In this document: positions 35,880 to 44,567 of the stretch, in pieces
How positions within the stretch are numbered: the stretch's first letter is position 1
How the letters are laid out: every line of letters starts with the position of its first letter
From: Parvularcula dongshanensis
GTDB lineage: Bacteria; Pseudomonadota; Alphaproteobacteria; Caulobacterales; Parvularculaceae
Reading direction: 5' to 3'
Assembly (NCBI RefSeq): GCF_014199615.1
Contig: NZ_JACHOB010000005.1
Location: forward strand, 186,001-250,000
DNA: 64,000 bases
The notes under the pieces: generated by a model
Told to the model about the DNA's origin: nothing
Databases searched by the model: none
The model's input: the letters and a program-made list of their open reading frames with translations, nothing else
Made by a program: the position numbers and the translations under genes

Positions 35880-36683
35880 ATGCCCTTCGATCCGCCGAAG
35901 AACCCTCGGTCCATGGACGCCGTCCTCGAGATGATGCGGCGCCTACGCGACCCCGAGGGCGGCTGTCCCTGGGACCTCGAGCAGACCTCGGCGTCGATCG
36001 CGCCCTACTGCATCGAGGAGGCCTACGAGGTCGTCGACGCGATCGAGAACGGCACCGACGCCGACTTGGCGGGCGAGCTCGGCGACCTCCTCCTCCAGGT
36101 CGTCTTCCACGCGCAGATGGCCGAGGACCGCGGCGCCTTCACCTTCGCGGACGTCTGCGAGGCGCTGGTGACCAAGATGGTCCGCCGCCACCCCCACGTC
36201 TTCGCGGACGGCGAGGAACGCGACGCGGAGGGCCAGACGCGCGCCTGGGAGGTCATCAAGGCGCAAGAGCGCGCCGAGAAGGGCGAGGACGAGAGCGCCC
36301 TGTCCGGCGTGCCGGTCGGCTTGCCCGCCTTCACCAGGGCCGAGAAGCTCGGCAAGCGCGCGAGCCGCGCGGGCTTCGACTGGACCGAGCGCCGTGATGT
36401 GCTGGCCAAGGTCCGCGAGGAAACCGACGAGATCGAGGAAGCGCTCGACGGCGACCCGGACCATCTAGCCTCCGAGGTCGGCGACCTGCTCTTCGCCTGC
36501 GCGATGCTGACGCGGAAGCTCGGCCTGCAAGGCGAGACCGTTCTTCGCGCCGCCAACGCCAAGTTCGAGCGCCGCTTCTCGCACCTCGAAGCGTCCGCCG
36601 AGGCGGCCGGGCGGCCGATGGACGATCACAGCCTCGAAGAGCTCGAAGCCTACTGGACCGACGCCAAAGCCAAGGGCCTCTAG
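35880..36683 (+). CDS. mazG: Nucleoside triphosphate pyrophosphohydrolase MazG
   Basis: Hydrolyses non-canonical (d)NTPs to monophosphates as a house-cleaning enzyme. It is 267 residues long with two MazG domains. The first (about 25-110) carries GGCPWDLEQT and EEAYEVVDAI...GELGDLLLQVVFHA. The second (about 165-230) carries REETDEIEEAL and SEVGDLLFACAML. Both have the ExxE and ExxD metal-binding motifs. The 3' end overlaps the GH15 gene on the other strand by four bases. Confidence 0.96.
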   Translation: MPFDPPKNPRSMDAVLEMMRRLRDPEGGCPWDLEQTSASIAPYCIEEAYEVVDAIENGTDADLAGELGDLLLQVVFHAQMAEDRGAFTFADVCEALVTKMVRRHPHVFADGEERDAEGQTRAWEVIKAQERAEKGEDESALSGVPVGLPAFTRAEKLGKRASRAGFDWTERRDVLAKVREETDEIEEALDGDPDHLASEVGDLLFACAMLTRKLGLQGETVLRAANAKFERRFSHLEASAEAAGRPMDDHSLEELEAYWTDAKAKGL

Positions 36684-38467
36684 TCGCCGAGCATCCGGTT
36701 GAGCGTGAACGCCGCGCTGATCAGCGCGAGGTGCGTGAAGGCTTGGGGGAAGTTGCCCAGGGGCTCGCCGGCCGGCCCCGTCTCCTCCGCGAAGAGGCCG
36801 AGCGGGTTCGCATAGCCGAGCATCTTGTCGAACAAGAACCGCGCCTGCGCGAGGTCGCCCGCCCGCGCGAGGCACTCGACGTACCAGAAGCTGCACATGT
36901 TGAAGGTGCCTTCTAGTCCATCGAGCCCGTCCTCGGTCGTGTCGGCCGAGTAGCGATAGACGAGGCTGTCATCCATCAGATGCGTCTTCACCGCCTGCAA
37001 TGTCGACAGCCACTTCGGATCCGTCGCGCTGACGAAGCGGACGAGCGGCATGAGCAGGCAGGCCGCGTCGAGCGCGTACCCGCCCTTCGTCTGCACGAAG
37101 GCCTTCAACTCCTCGTTCCAGAAGTTCTCGTGCACGTCCTCGTAGATCGCGTCCCTCTCGCGCCGCCACCGTTCGATCGGCGCCGGGATGCCGCGCTTGT
37201 TCGCGAGACGCACGGCGCGATCGAAGGCAACCCAGCACATGACCCGACTGTGCAGCGTGTGTTGCCGCCCGCTGCGCGGCTCCCAGATGCCCTCGTCCGG
37301 CTGGTTCCAGTTCTCCGCCAGCCAGTCCATCATCTGTGACAGGTACTGCCAGTCCGCCGACCAAATCGGGTTGGTGTACTTGTCCGACAGGTAGATCGCG
37401 TCCATCAGCTCGCCGTAGATGTCGAGCTGAAGCTGTCCCGCCGCAGCGTTCCCGGTACGGACCGGCCGTGACCCTCTGTAGCCGGAAAGATGGTCGAGTT
37501 CCTGCTCCGCCGGGGCCGGGCTTCCGTCCAGCGTGAAGAGAAGCGGGAGCGGCCCTGGCGGCCCCTCGACCTTCAGCCCCCGCAGCCAGACCTGATACGC
37601 CGTCGCCTCCTCGTAGAACCCGAGGCGTAGAAAGGCGTACATGGTGAAAGCGGAATCCCGGATCCAAGCATAGCGATAGTCCCAGTTCCGGCCCGCCCCC
37701 GGCGCCTCGGGCAGGCCGAACGTCACAGCGGCCGAGACCGATCCGTACTCCGCCGACGTCAACAGCTTGAGGACCAGCGCCGAGCGCATGACCTCTGGCC
37801 GCCAGCGCCCGCGATAGGTCGAGCGGGACACCCAGTCCCGCCAGTAGTTCGTCGTCCGCTTGAACGCCTCCGCCGTGTAGCTCTCGACCGACGAACAGCC
37901 GCCGAGAGCGAGCCCCCCATCCTCGAGGACGAAGGTCGCGGCCTCTCCCGGCCTGAGCGTGAACGTAGTCGTCGCCTCACCGTTCCCGGCCGACAGCGGA
38001 ACCGAAGCCCGCAGGCGCAACCGCGTAGCGTCGTCGCCAGTCGAAGCGAAGATGACGGCGCCGTCCTCGCGGGTCACCTTGGCTTCGGCGCGGGCGTAGT
38101 CGAAGCGCGGCGCGCAGCGCACGTCGAACCTGATCTCGCGGCGGATCGCCTTCACCCGCCGTACCATGCGCTGGCCGCCGTCCTCGTCGCCGATCGCCAT
38201 GAAGTCCGAGATCTCGCTGACGCCTTCCTCGGCCAAGTGACGGGTCAGCAGGACGTTGGTGTCGGGCAGGTAGAGTTGCTGGCAGCGGGTGTCTTCGAGT
38301 TGCGGCGAGATCTCGAACGCACCGCCCTTCTCGTGATCCAGGAGGCGCGCGAAGACGCTCGGACTGTCGAGCCGCGGCCAGCAGAGGAAGTCGATCGCAC
38401 CGTCCGTGCCGACGAGCGCCGCCGTGCGGAGGTCGCCGATGACGCCGTGGTCCTCGATACCCAGCAT
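36680..38467 (-). CDS. Glycoside hydrolase family 15 protein (glucoamylase/trehalase-like)
   Basis: Hydrolase of alpha-glucosidic bonds, cytoplasmic (no signal peptide). It is 595 residues long, the usual length for the bacterial GH15 branch that includes mycobacterial trehalases. The N-terminal beta-sandwich starts IEDHGVIGDLRTAALVGTDGAIDFLCWPR, characteristic of this branch. The (alpha/alpha)6 barrel follows with NWDYRYAWIRDSAFTMYAFL and EPRSGRQHTLHSRVMCWVAFDRA. The late EGTFNMCSFWYVE region is expected to carry the second catalytic acid. The substrate could be trehalose or short maltodextrins; the sequence alone does not decide. It stands alone between mazG and the divergent PKS operon. 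Confidence 0.92.
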   Translation of the reverse strand: MLGIEDHGVIGDLRTAALVGTDGAIDFLCWPRLDSPSVFARLLDHEKGGAFEISPQLEDTRCQQLYLPDTNVLLTRHLAEEGVSEISDFMAIGDEDGGQRMVRRVKAIRREIRFDVRCAPRFDYARAEAKVTREDGAVIFASTGDDATRLRLRASVPLSAGNGEATTTFTLRPGEAATFVLEDGGLALGGCSSVESYTAEAFKRTTNYWRDWVSRSTYRGRWRPEVMRSALVLKLLTSAEYGSVSAAVTFGLPEAPGAGRNWDYRYAWIRDSAFTMYAFLRLGFYEEATAYQVWLRGLKVEGPPGPLPLLFTLDGSPAPAEQELDHLSGYRGSRPVRTGNAAAGQLQLDIYGELMDAIYLSDKYTNPIWSADWQYLSQMMDWLAENWNQPDEGIWEPRSGRQHTLHSRVMCWVAFDRAVRLANKRGIPAPIERWRRERDAIYEDVHENFWNEELKAFVQTKGGYALDAACLLMPLVRFVSATDPKWLSTLQAVKTHLMDDSLVYRYSADTTEDGLDGLEGTFNMCSFWYVECLARAGDLAQARFLFDKMLGYANPLGLFAEETGPAGEPLGNFPQAFTHLALISAAFTLNRMLGD

Positions 38468-38567
38468 GTACGCGGTGCCCTTGCCGACTTCCCTCGGAAC
38501 TTAGAGGCTTACGGCGTTACGACGAACGCGACAGACGCCGCTCGCAAATCTTCCGCGTTACGCTAGC

Positions 38568-39629
38568 TTGAGCCGAGTGACCCGGGCCCATCTCAACGCT
38601 GCCTCTGTCGCCGTGCCCGATCACGAGGTGCATGGCCTGTTCAAGGACTTCGCCCGGCGGCAGATCACCGACCGGCGGCGCGTCCTCCTCGACCGCATGA
38701 TGGAACGCTCCGGCATCGAGGCGCGCTGGTCGACCCTCACCCCCGCGCCGTCCGAAGCGGGAATGGACGCCGAGGGCTTCTACCGCTTCGGCAGCTTCCC
38801 GAGCACCGCGGAGCGCATGCGGGTCTACGACCGCGAGGCGACGACGCTGGCCGAGCGGGCCGCGCGGGGCCTCGGCACCGATCTCTCAGGCGTCACTCAC
38901 CTGCTCGTCACTTCTTGTACCGGCTTCGCCGCGCCCGGCGTCGACCTGCAGCTCGTGGACCGGCTCGGTCTCGATCCCGGGGTCGAGCGCACGCTGATCG
39001 GCTTCATGGGCTGCTACGCGGCGATCAACGCGCTTCGCCTCGCGCGGCAGATCGTCCTCGCCGAACCCGACGCGCGCGTGCTCTGCGTTTCGGTCGAGCT
39101 CTGCACGCTCCACCTTCAAGAAACGGACGACCTCGAGACCGTCCTCTCCTTCTCGATCTTCGGCGACGGCGCCGCAGCCGCGCTCGTGACCGCCGACCCC
39201 TTCGGCTTCTCGCTCGACAAGTTCCGCACGCAGGTCATGCCGGACGAGCGCTCGCTCATCACCTGGCATGTCGGCGATCAGGGCTTCGACATGGTGCTGT
39301 CGGGCGAGGTGCCTTCCGCGCTCAAGCGCAGCTTGCCGGAAGCTGCCCGCGCGATCGTGCCGGAGGGGCACGAAGAGATCGGCCTCTGGGCCGTCCACCC
39401 CGGCGGGCGGTCGATCTTGGACGTGGTCGAAGCGTCGCTGGCGCTGCCGAGCGACGCACTCCTCCCCTCGCGTGAAGTCCTGCGCCGCTTCGGCAACATG
39501 TCCTCGCCGACCGTCCTCTTCGTGCTCGAAGCCATGCTGCGCGCGGGCGCGGCGCCCGGCACGCCCGGCCTCGCCCTCGCCTTCGGCCCCGGCCTCACCG
39601 CCGAGGCCATGCGCTTCACCGCCGTCTGA
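38568..39629 (+). CDS. Type III polyketide synthase
   Basis: A chalcone-synthase-fold homodimeric enzyme that extends an acyl-CoA starter with malonyl-CoA to pyrones, resorcinols or phloroglucinols. It is 353 residues long. The catalytic triad is present: Cys149 in GFMGCYAAIN, His277 in WAVHPGG and Asn310 in GNMSSPT. The start is either TTG at 38568 or GTG at 38577; neither has a clear ribosome-binding site, so the message may be leaderless or weakly translated. The stop overlaps the methyltransferase start (TGATG). Gene order PKS-methyltransferase-oxidoreductase marks a small biosynthetic operon. The product cannot be predicted from sequence. Confidence 0.94.
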   Translation: MSRVTRAHLNAASVAVPDHEVHGLFKDFARRQITDRRRVLLDRMMERSGIEARWSTLTPAPSEAGMDAEGFYRFGSFPSTAERMRVYDREATTLAERAARGLGTDLSGVTHLLVTSCTGFAAPGVDLQLVDRLGLDPGVERTLIGFMGCYAAINALRLARQIVLAEPDARVLCVSVELCTLHLQETDDLETVLSFSIFGDGAAAALVTADPFGFSLDKFRTQVMPDERSLITWHVGDQGFDMVLSGEVPSALKRSLPEAARAIVPEGHEEIGLWAVHPGGRSILDVVEASLALPSDALLPSREVLRRFGNMSSPTVLFVLEAMLRAGAAPGTPGLALAFGPGLTAEAMRFTAV

Positions 39630-40366
39630 TGCCAGGCGCGATCCGCCGCGATTACGGCGCCCGCGCGGCGCCCCAAACCCTCCCTGAGCGGATGGACGGC
39701 GAGACCGACTACGAGACCTTCCGCGCGACGCTGTCGAGCCTCGCGAGCGTGAACCGTCTCACCTCCGGCTACGCGCCGATCCGCGCCTTCCTGGACCAGG
39801 TGCTGGAGCGCGGACTGCCCGAACGGCCCTTGCGACTCCTCGACCTCGGCTCGGGCTACGGTGACGGGTTGAGGGCGGCGGCGCGCTATTTGTCGGAGAG
39901 AGGCGTGCGGGCCGAGCTGACCGGCGTCGACCTCAACCCCCATGCCGCGATGGCGGCCCGGGAAGCGCAGGATACTGAGCATGAGGGCGTGACGATCTCC
40001 TACGTCACCGCCGACGTCTTCGACTACGCGCAGCGCGCGCCGCAGCCCGACCTCGTCACCTGCGCCCTGTTCACGCACCATCTTGAGGACGAGGAGGTCG
40101 TGCGCCTCCTCTCATGGATGGACCGCACGGCGTCGCGCGGTTGGCTCGTCAACGACCTCTACCGCAGCCGCGTCGCCGCCGCCGGCTTCAGGGTACTTTC
40201 GACGCTTCTCGGCAAGCATCCTTACGTCCGGCACGACGGGCCGGTCAGCTTCGCGCGCAGCTTCCGCCGCGCCGACTGGGACCGCTACTTGAGCGAGGCG
40301 AAGGTCGAGGGGGCACGCATCTTCATCGGCGCGCCCTTCCGTCTCTGCGTCGAGAAGCATGCCTGA
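39629..40366 (+). CDS. SAM-dependent methyltransferase of the type III PKS operon
   Basis: Class I methyltransferase, 245 residues. The SAM loop LLDLGSGYGDGLR is at about residues 69-81, followed by the acidic LTGVDLNPHA that should hold the ribose hydroxyls, and YVTADVFDY. It probably O- or C-methylates the polyketide made by the upstream enzyme; a pairing of type III PKS and methyltransferase also occurs in Bacillus bpsA-bpsB. It is translationally coupled on both sides, with a one-base overlap with the PKS gene and an eight-base overlap with the oxidoreductase gene. Confidence 0.88.
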   Translation: MPGAIRRDYGARAAPQTLPERMDGETDYETFRATLSSLASVNRLTSGYAPIRAFLDQVLERGLPERPLRLLDLGSGYGDGLRAAARYLSERGVRAELTGVDLNPHAAMAAREAQDTEHEGVTISYVTADVFDYAQRAPQPDLVTCALFTHHLEDEEVVRLLSWMDRTASRGWLVNDLYRSRVAAAGFRVLSTLLGKHPYVRHDGPVSFARSFRRADWDRYLSEAKVEGARIFIGAPFRLCVEKHA

Positions 40367-41450
40367 CGTCCTGATCGTGGGCGGCGGCCTTGCGGGTAGC
40401 GCTGCGGCGATCACCCTCGCCCGCCGGGGCGCAGCCGTGACGTTGGTGGAGCGCAGCGAGGCGGTCCATGACAAGGTCTGCGGCGAGTTCCTATCCGGAG
40501 AGGCACTGGCGGAGCTCACCGCGCTAGGCTGCGATCCGCGGGCACTCGGCGCGGTTCCGCTTCATGCCGTGCGCGCCTGTGCAGGCGGGGACGCCGTGCG
40601 GGCGCTCCTGCCCTTCCCGGCCCTTTCCGTCACCCGACGTCTTCTGGACGAGGCCCTCTTGGAGCGTGCGAGCGGGAACGGCGTTCTGGTTCTTCGCGGC
40701 GTGTCGGCACGAACGGCCGACGGTGGTGAGGTTCGCTTGTCGGACGGTCGGTGCCTGCGTCCCGAGCACCTCGTCCTCGCGACCGGAAAGCACGACCTTC
40801 GCGGCCACCGGCGCCCGGCGGGGATTCATAGCGACCTCGTCGGCCTCAAGGCCTACTTCCGCCTCGTCCCCCGCCTGGCGGCCGATCTCGCCGGACACGT
40901 CGACGTCGTTTTCTTCCCGGGCGGCTATCTGGGCCTGCAGCCGGTCGAGAGCGGCGAGGCCAACGCCTGCCTCGTCGTCAGCAAGGCCGAGCTCGCAAGG
41001 CTCGGCGGCGATCCTTGGGCGGTTTTCCGCCACGTAAAGGCCCATGCCCCTCACGCCGCCCGCCTCCTCGAAGGTGCAACGCCAACGCTGGGCAAGCCGC
41101 TCGCCGTCAGCGCCATTCCCTACGGCTACGTCCGGATGCGGAGCGAGGGCGCCTTCCACGTCGGCGACCAAGCCGCCGTCATTCCCTCGTTCTGCGGCGA
41201 AGGCATGGGCATCGCCCTACGCTCGGGACGGCTAGCCGCCGAAGCGATCCTCGCTGGCGAGCACGCAACCGCCTTCCAGGCGCGCTTCGGCCGCCTCGTC
41301 TACGCACGGGTGAAGGGGGCAGCGCTTCTCTCCCGCGCGCTCTCCTCGGTCCCCCTTCAGCGCACCGCTGTCGGCGCGGCGAGCCTCGCCCCGCACCTCC
41401 TCACCGCGCTCGCCGCAGCGACGAGAACGCCTCAGCCGTCCTCTCCGTAG
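40359..41450 (+). CDS. FAD-dependent oxidoreductase of the type III PKS operon
   Basis: Flavoprotein of the geranylgeranyl-reductase / aromatic-hydroxylase superfamily, 363 residues. The dinucleotide fold VLIVGGGLAGSAAAITLARRG is at the N-terminus. KVCGEFLSGEA follows, a motif common in the branch containing polyketide-tailoring enzymes. The second FAD motif is HVGDQAAVIPSFCGEGMGIAL near residue 265. A hydrophobic C-terminus (about 325-355) suggests membrane association. It probably hydroxylates or reduces the methylated polyketide. The 3' end overlaps the convergent metallopeptidase gene by 19 bases. Confidence 0.88.
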   Translation: MPDVLIVGGGLAGSAAAITLARRGAAVTLVERSEAVHDKVCGEFLSGEALAELTALGCDPRALGAVPLHAVRACAGGDAVRALLPFPALSVTRRLLDEALLERASGNGVLVLRGVSARTADGGEVRLSDGRCLRPEHLVLATGKHDLRGHRRPAGIHSDLVGLKAYFRLVPRLAADLAGHVDVVFFPGGYLGLQPVESGEANACLVVSKAELARLGGDPWAVFRHVKAHAPHAARLLEGATPTLGKPLAVSAIPYGYVRMRSEGAFHVGDQAAVIPSFCGEGMGIALRSGRLAAEAILAGEHATAFQARFGRLVYARVKGAALLSRALSSVPLQRTAVGAASLAPHLLTALAAATRTPQPSSP

Positions 41451-41827
41451 GCGTCGTCCTCGAGACCGTACATGTCGTCGTCGGAGAGACCGAAGTGGTG
41501 GCCGATCTCGTGGACGAGGACGTGCCGCACGATCTCGTCCAGCGTGTCCGGTCCCGTCTGCCAGAACCGCAGGATCGGACGGCGGTACAAGAACACCATG
41601 TCCGGCTGGGCGTGCACGTCCCAGAGGCTTTTCTGCGTGACGTCGACTCCGTGATAGAGGCCGAGCAGGTCGTAAGGGTCGTCGATCTCGAGGTCCGCGA
41701 GCACGTCGTCCTCGGCGAAATCCGCCACTCGGATCATCACGTCGGCGGACATTCGCCGGAACGCTTCGGGCAGTTCGTCATAGGCCGTCTGCGCCATCTT
41801 ACCGAAGGTCTCGAGGTCCGGCTTCAT
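41432..41827 (-). CDS. Small zincin-like metallopeptidase-family protein
   Basis: A 131-residue acidic protein with a C-terminal HEIGHHFGLSDDDM motif. HExxHxxG is the zinc-binding signature of the minimal zincins often annotated as metallopeptidase family (formerly DUF1025). No signal peptide is present. The ATG at 41827 overlaps the stop of the phosphatase gene (ATGA), so it is coupled to it; the longer frame is a shadow. Substrate and physiological role are unknown for the family. Confidence 0.85.
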   Translation of the reverse strand: MKPDLETFGKMAQTAYDELPEAFRRMSADVMIRVADFAEDDVLADLEIDDPYDLLGLYHGVDVTQKSLWDVHAQPDMVFLYRRPILRFWQTGPDTLDEIVRHVLVHEIGHHFGLSDDDMYGLEDDAYGEDG

Positions 41828-42630
41828 CGCAACAGCGCCTCCGCGTAGGCGTCCCACAACGCCGCGTCGCCGCAGCAAAGCATAGGGCGGTTGGCCTGTC
41901 TGATCGGCCGGTAGGGCTCGCCGCCTGGCAGCATGCCCGTCCGCCCGCCCGCCTCGTCCACGAGGAGGACGCCCGGCGCGTGGTCCCACACCGTCATCTG
42001 ATACTGAAAGACGAAGTCCGCCTCGCCCTTTGCGACCTCGAGGTACGCCCACGCCGAGCAGCGGCCCGCATGGCTGCCTCCCGCGCCTTCCAGCGCGTCG
42101 GCGAAGCGGCTCCGCAACGGCTCATCCACGTACTGCCGAGAATAGTCGCCATAGGCACGCTCGAAGCCCACGCCTTTGCGAGTCCAGATCGGCCTGCCAC
42201 CGAACGTCGCGCCCGCTCCCTTCTCCGCCACCGCACAGTCGCCGGTGGTCGGTGGGTAGACGAGCCCGAGCACGGTCTCGCCGCGCCGAACGAGCGCGAC
42301 CATGACGCCGAAGCGCTCCTTGCCCTTTACGAAGTTGCCGGTGCCGTCGACCGGATCGACGATCCAGACCGCATCCGCATCGAGCCGGTCCAGCACGGAA
42401 GGGTCAGCGCTGACCGCCTCCTCGCCGACGACCGTCGAACCCGGCAAGAGGTCCAGCAGGCGGCGCGCCAGCAGCGCTTCGGCCTCGCGGTCGGCGACGG
42501 TGACGAGATCGTCGGGACCGGTCTTCTCGTCGATCTGCGAGCCGCCGAGCGCGCGGAAGCGGGGCAGGATCGCCTCCTCAGCGACCTCTCGGATCACGGC
42601 TTCGGCGCGCTGGGCGAGGCTCTCTGTCAT
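41824..42630 (-). CDS. Inositol-monophosphatase-family histidinol phosphatase (HisN-like)
   Basis: Mg2+-dependent phosphatase, about 268 residues. The metal-site motifs are GEEAVS, the DPVDGTGNF loop and WDHAPGVLLVDEAGG. In many alphaproteobacteria this branch provides histidinol phosphatase, but inositol or other sugar phosphates are possible. The start is uncertain: ATG at 42630 gives a normal N-terminus, while TTG at 42666 would sit four bases before the preceding gene's stop. No strong ribosome-binding site marks either. In a minus-strand run with the CNT transporter and the small metallopeptidase. Confidence 0.82.
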   Translation of the reverse strand: MTESLAQRAEAVIREVAEEAILPRFRALGGSQIDEKTGPDDLVTVADREAEALLARRLLDLLPGSTVVGEEAVSADPSVLDRLDADAVWIVDPVDGTGNFVKGKERFGVMVALVRRGETVLGLVYPPTTGDCAVAEKGAGATFGGRPIWTRKGVGFERAYGDYSRQYVDEPLRSRFADALEGAGGSHAGRCSAWAYLEVAKGEADFVFQYQMTVWDHAPGVLLVDEAGGRTGMLPGGEPYRPIRQANRPMLCCGDAALWDAYAEALLR

Positions 42631-42669
42631 GACCGAAGAGGTGTCAGTCACAGGAGGGGTATGCAAGCC

Positions 42670-43947
42670 TCAGTAGACGAGCCCGACGCAAGCCCCCGAC
42701 CCGAGCGTCGCGAGCGTGCCCGCGACGATGCCCTTCGGGGCGAGGTCCAGCACGTCGCGCCGCCTCGAGGGCTCGAGGGCGGAGAGCCCGCCGATGACGA
42801 TGCCGATCGAGGAGACGTTGGCGAAGCCGCATAGGGCGTAGATCATCACCAGCTCGGAGCGGGGGTCGAACGTACCAGGTTCCGACCCAACGAGCGCGAT
42901 GTAGGCCACGACCTCGTTCACGGCCGTCTTGATGCCCATCAGCTCGCCCGCGTCCATCGCCTCGCCCGCCGGGATGCCGGCGAGCCAGACGAGCGGCGCG
43001 AAGAGCCAGCCGAGCATCCGTTCGAGCGTCAGCGGCGCGCCGTTCACGTCCGGCAGCCAGGCGCCCATGATGATGTTCAGGAGCCCCACCAACGCCACGA
43101 AGGCGAGAATCGCGATGATGATGTTCGCCCAGAGCTTGCCGCCCTCGGTCGCGCCGGTGACGAAGGCATCCATCGTGTCCTCGTACTCGAACCCCTCGCC
43201 GGCCGCTGCCGTGGTCGCCTCTTCGCCCTCGCGCGGGGGCACCATGATGCGGGCGAGGAGCAGACCGCCGAGGACGGCGATGATGGAAGCGACGATGATG
43301 TGGCCGAGGACGTCGGGCCGCAGGGTCCCCAGGATCGTCGCGTAGAGAACCATCACCGTGCCCGCGACCGTGGCGTAGCCGCAGGTGATGACGGCGAAGA
43401 GCTCTGCGCGTGTGAGGCTCGCGAGGTAGGCGCGGATGAGAAGGGGCGCCTCCGTCTGACCGAGGAGGACGTTGGCGGACGCCGCTAGGCTGACGGCCCC
43501 ACCGGTGCCGAGGACCCGGGAGAGGACGAGCGCGAAGCCGCGAATGACGAGCTTGAGGATCCCCCAATGCCATAGGACCGCCGAGAGCGCGGAGACCACC
43601 ACGAGGAGCGGCAGCGCCTGGAAGGCGAAGACGAAGAGAAGGCCTCCATTCTCGCCCGTGACGGCGAAGGGCGTGTCCGTCGAGCCGACATAGCCGAACA
43701 GGAACTCGGTCCCTTGCTGGGTCGCGGCGGAGACGGCTGCGACGAGTCCGTTCAGCGCGTCGAGCGAGTTCCGCGCCGCAGGCACGCGCAGGAAGAAGGC
43801 GGCGAGGACGATCTGAAGTGGAAGGGTGATCGCCACCTGACGCCAGGGAAAGGCGCTCTTTCGTTCGGAAAGCGCCCACGCGATCCCGCAGAAGGCGAAG
43901 AGCCCGAGAACGCTTTGCAGCCGTGGTCCGATGGCGGTGAAGTCCAT
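42670..43947 (-). CDS. Concentrative nucleoside transporter (CNT/NupC family)
   Basis: Inner-membrane symporter for nucleosides, about 425 residues with ten or more hydrophobic segments. The start at 43947 (MDFTAIGPRLQ) is chosen because AGGGA lies about ten bases upstream and homologues begin here; the longer frame adds a non-hydrophobic tail. Family motifs include LLGQTEAPLLIRAYL (substrate-binding GQTEAP), SRAELFAVITCGYATVAGTVM-type helix and KTAVNEVVAYIAL, followed by ALCGFANVSSIGI. Whether it is Na+ or H+ driven cannot be told here. Confidence 0.93.
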   Translation of the reverse strand: MDFTAIGPRLQSVLGLFAFCGIAWALSERKSAFPWRQVAITLPLQIVLAAFFLRVPAARNSLDALNGLVAAVSAATQQGTEFLFGYVGSTDTPFAVTGENGGLLFVFAFQALPLLVVVSALSAVLWHWGILKLVIRGFALVLSRVLGTGGAVSLAASANVLLGQTEAPLLIRAYLASLTRAELFAVITCGYATVAGTVMVLYATILGTLRPDVLGHIIVASIIAVLGGLLLARIMVPPREGEEATTAAAGEGFEYEDTMDAFVTGATEGGKLWANIIIAILAFVALVGLLNIIMGAWLPDVNGAPLTLERMLGWLFAPLVWLAGIPAGEAMDAGELMGIKTAVNEVVAYIALVGSEPGTFDPRSELVMIYALCGFANVSSIGIVIGGLSALEPSRRRDVLDLAPKGIVAGTLATLGSGACVGLVY

Positions 43948-44055
43948 GCGTCGCGATCCCTGCCCTGAGACTCCAAGGCCTCTAGCGGGCTCGGCGACGA
44001 AGGTCACGCGTTTGAGAGCGAGAAGGCGTCGGGGGGCGGTGCGGCCGGAACGGCC

Positions 44056-44265
44056 TCAGTCCTGCTCCTCGTAGAGGAGGATGTCGCCGGGCTGGCAGTC
44101 GAGCGCCCGGCAGATCTTCTCGAGGGTCGTGAAGCGGACCGCCTTCGCCTTGCCGGTCTTGAGGATCGACAGGTTCGCGATGGTCACGCCGACGGCGTCC
44201 GATAGTTCGGTCAAGGACATACGCCGTTCGGCGAGCATCCGATCGAGATGGACGGTGATGGCCAA
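44056..44265 (-). CDS. Small Cro/CI-type HTH regulator (YozG-like)
   Basis: A 69-residue DNA-binding protein consisting of one helix-turn-helix domain (MSLTELSDAVGVTIANLSILKTGKAKA) ending in DCQPGDILLYEE, very typical of the YozG/HTH_26 group. The best start is TTG at 44265 (LAITVHLDRML) with AAAGGA about eleven bases upstream. An ATG-initiated extension to 44343 adds 26 residues with no family match. Relatives usually sit beside a gene for a membrane protein; here a 41-residue membrane peptide gene lies 78 bases upstream on the same strand. Confidence 0.85.
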   Translation of the reverse strand: MAITVHLDRMLAERRMSLTELSDAVGVTIANLSILKTGKAKAVRFTTLEKICRALDCQPGDILLYEEQD

Positions 44266-44342
44266 GGCGGGCGCGTTCCTTTCATTCCGGTAACACCCAG
44301 GTGTCGCGGAAGTGCCGCGCGCCCGCAAGGTGGCCATCATCA

Positions 44343-44468
44343 CTAGATGAGAACATTGAGATCGTTCACGGCGCCGATCATGGCAACTCCGATGAAGATC
44401 GTCGCGACCGCCGGCAGGACCCGGGTAACAAGGCCCGAGGTGATCGCGGAGAGCTTGAACGGCGACAT
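44343..44468 (-). CDS. Putative 41-residue single-span membrane protein
   Basis: Reads MSPFKLSAITSGLVTRVLPAV then a hydrophobic run to DLNVLI and TAG. It has one membrane helix (about residues 14-36) preceded by a basic N-terminus. AAAGGA lies about eleven bases before the ATG, the same spacing as before the HTH gene downstream. It is not recognised as a known family. Adjacent position and orientation suggest co-expression with the small HTH regulator, perhaps as a regulated or regulating membrane partner. A longer frame to 44624 exists but overlaps rdgB and looks spurious. Confidence 0.5.
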   Translation of the reverse strand: MSPFKLSAITSGLVTRVLPAVATIFIGVAMIGAVNDLNVLI

Positions 44469-44567
44469 TGGAATGTGGTCCTTTCTTCTAAGATCCGAAG
44501 GCCGGCCAATCCGTCCTTCGTTGCTATTCGATATGGAATTGCCGTTTCTCGATAAAAGAGGGGGCGG

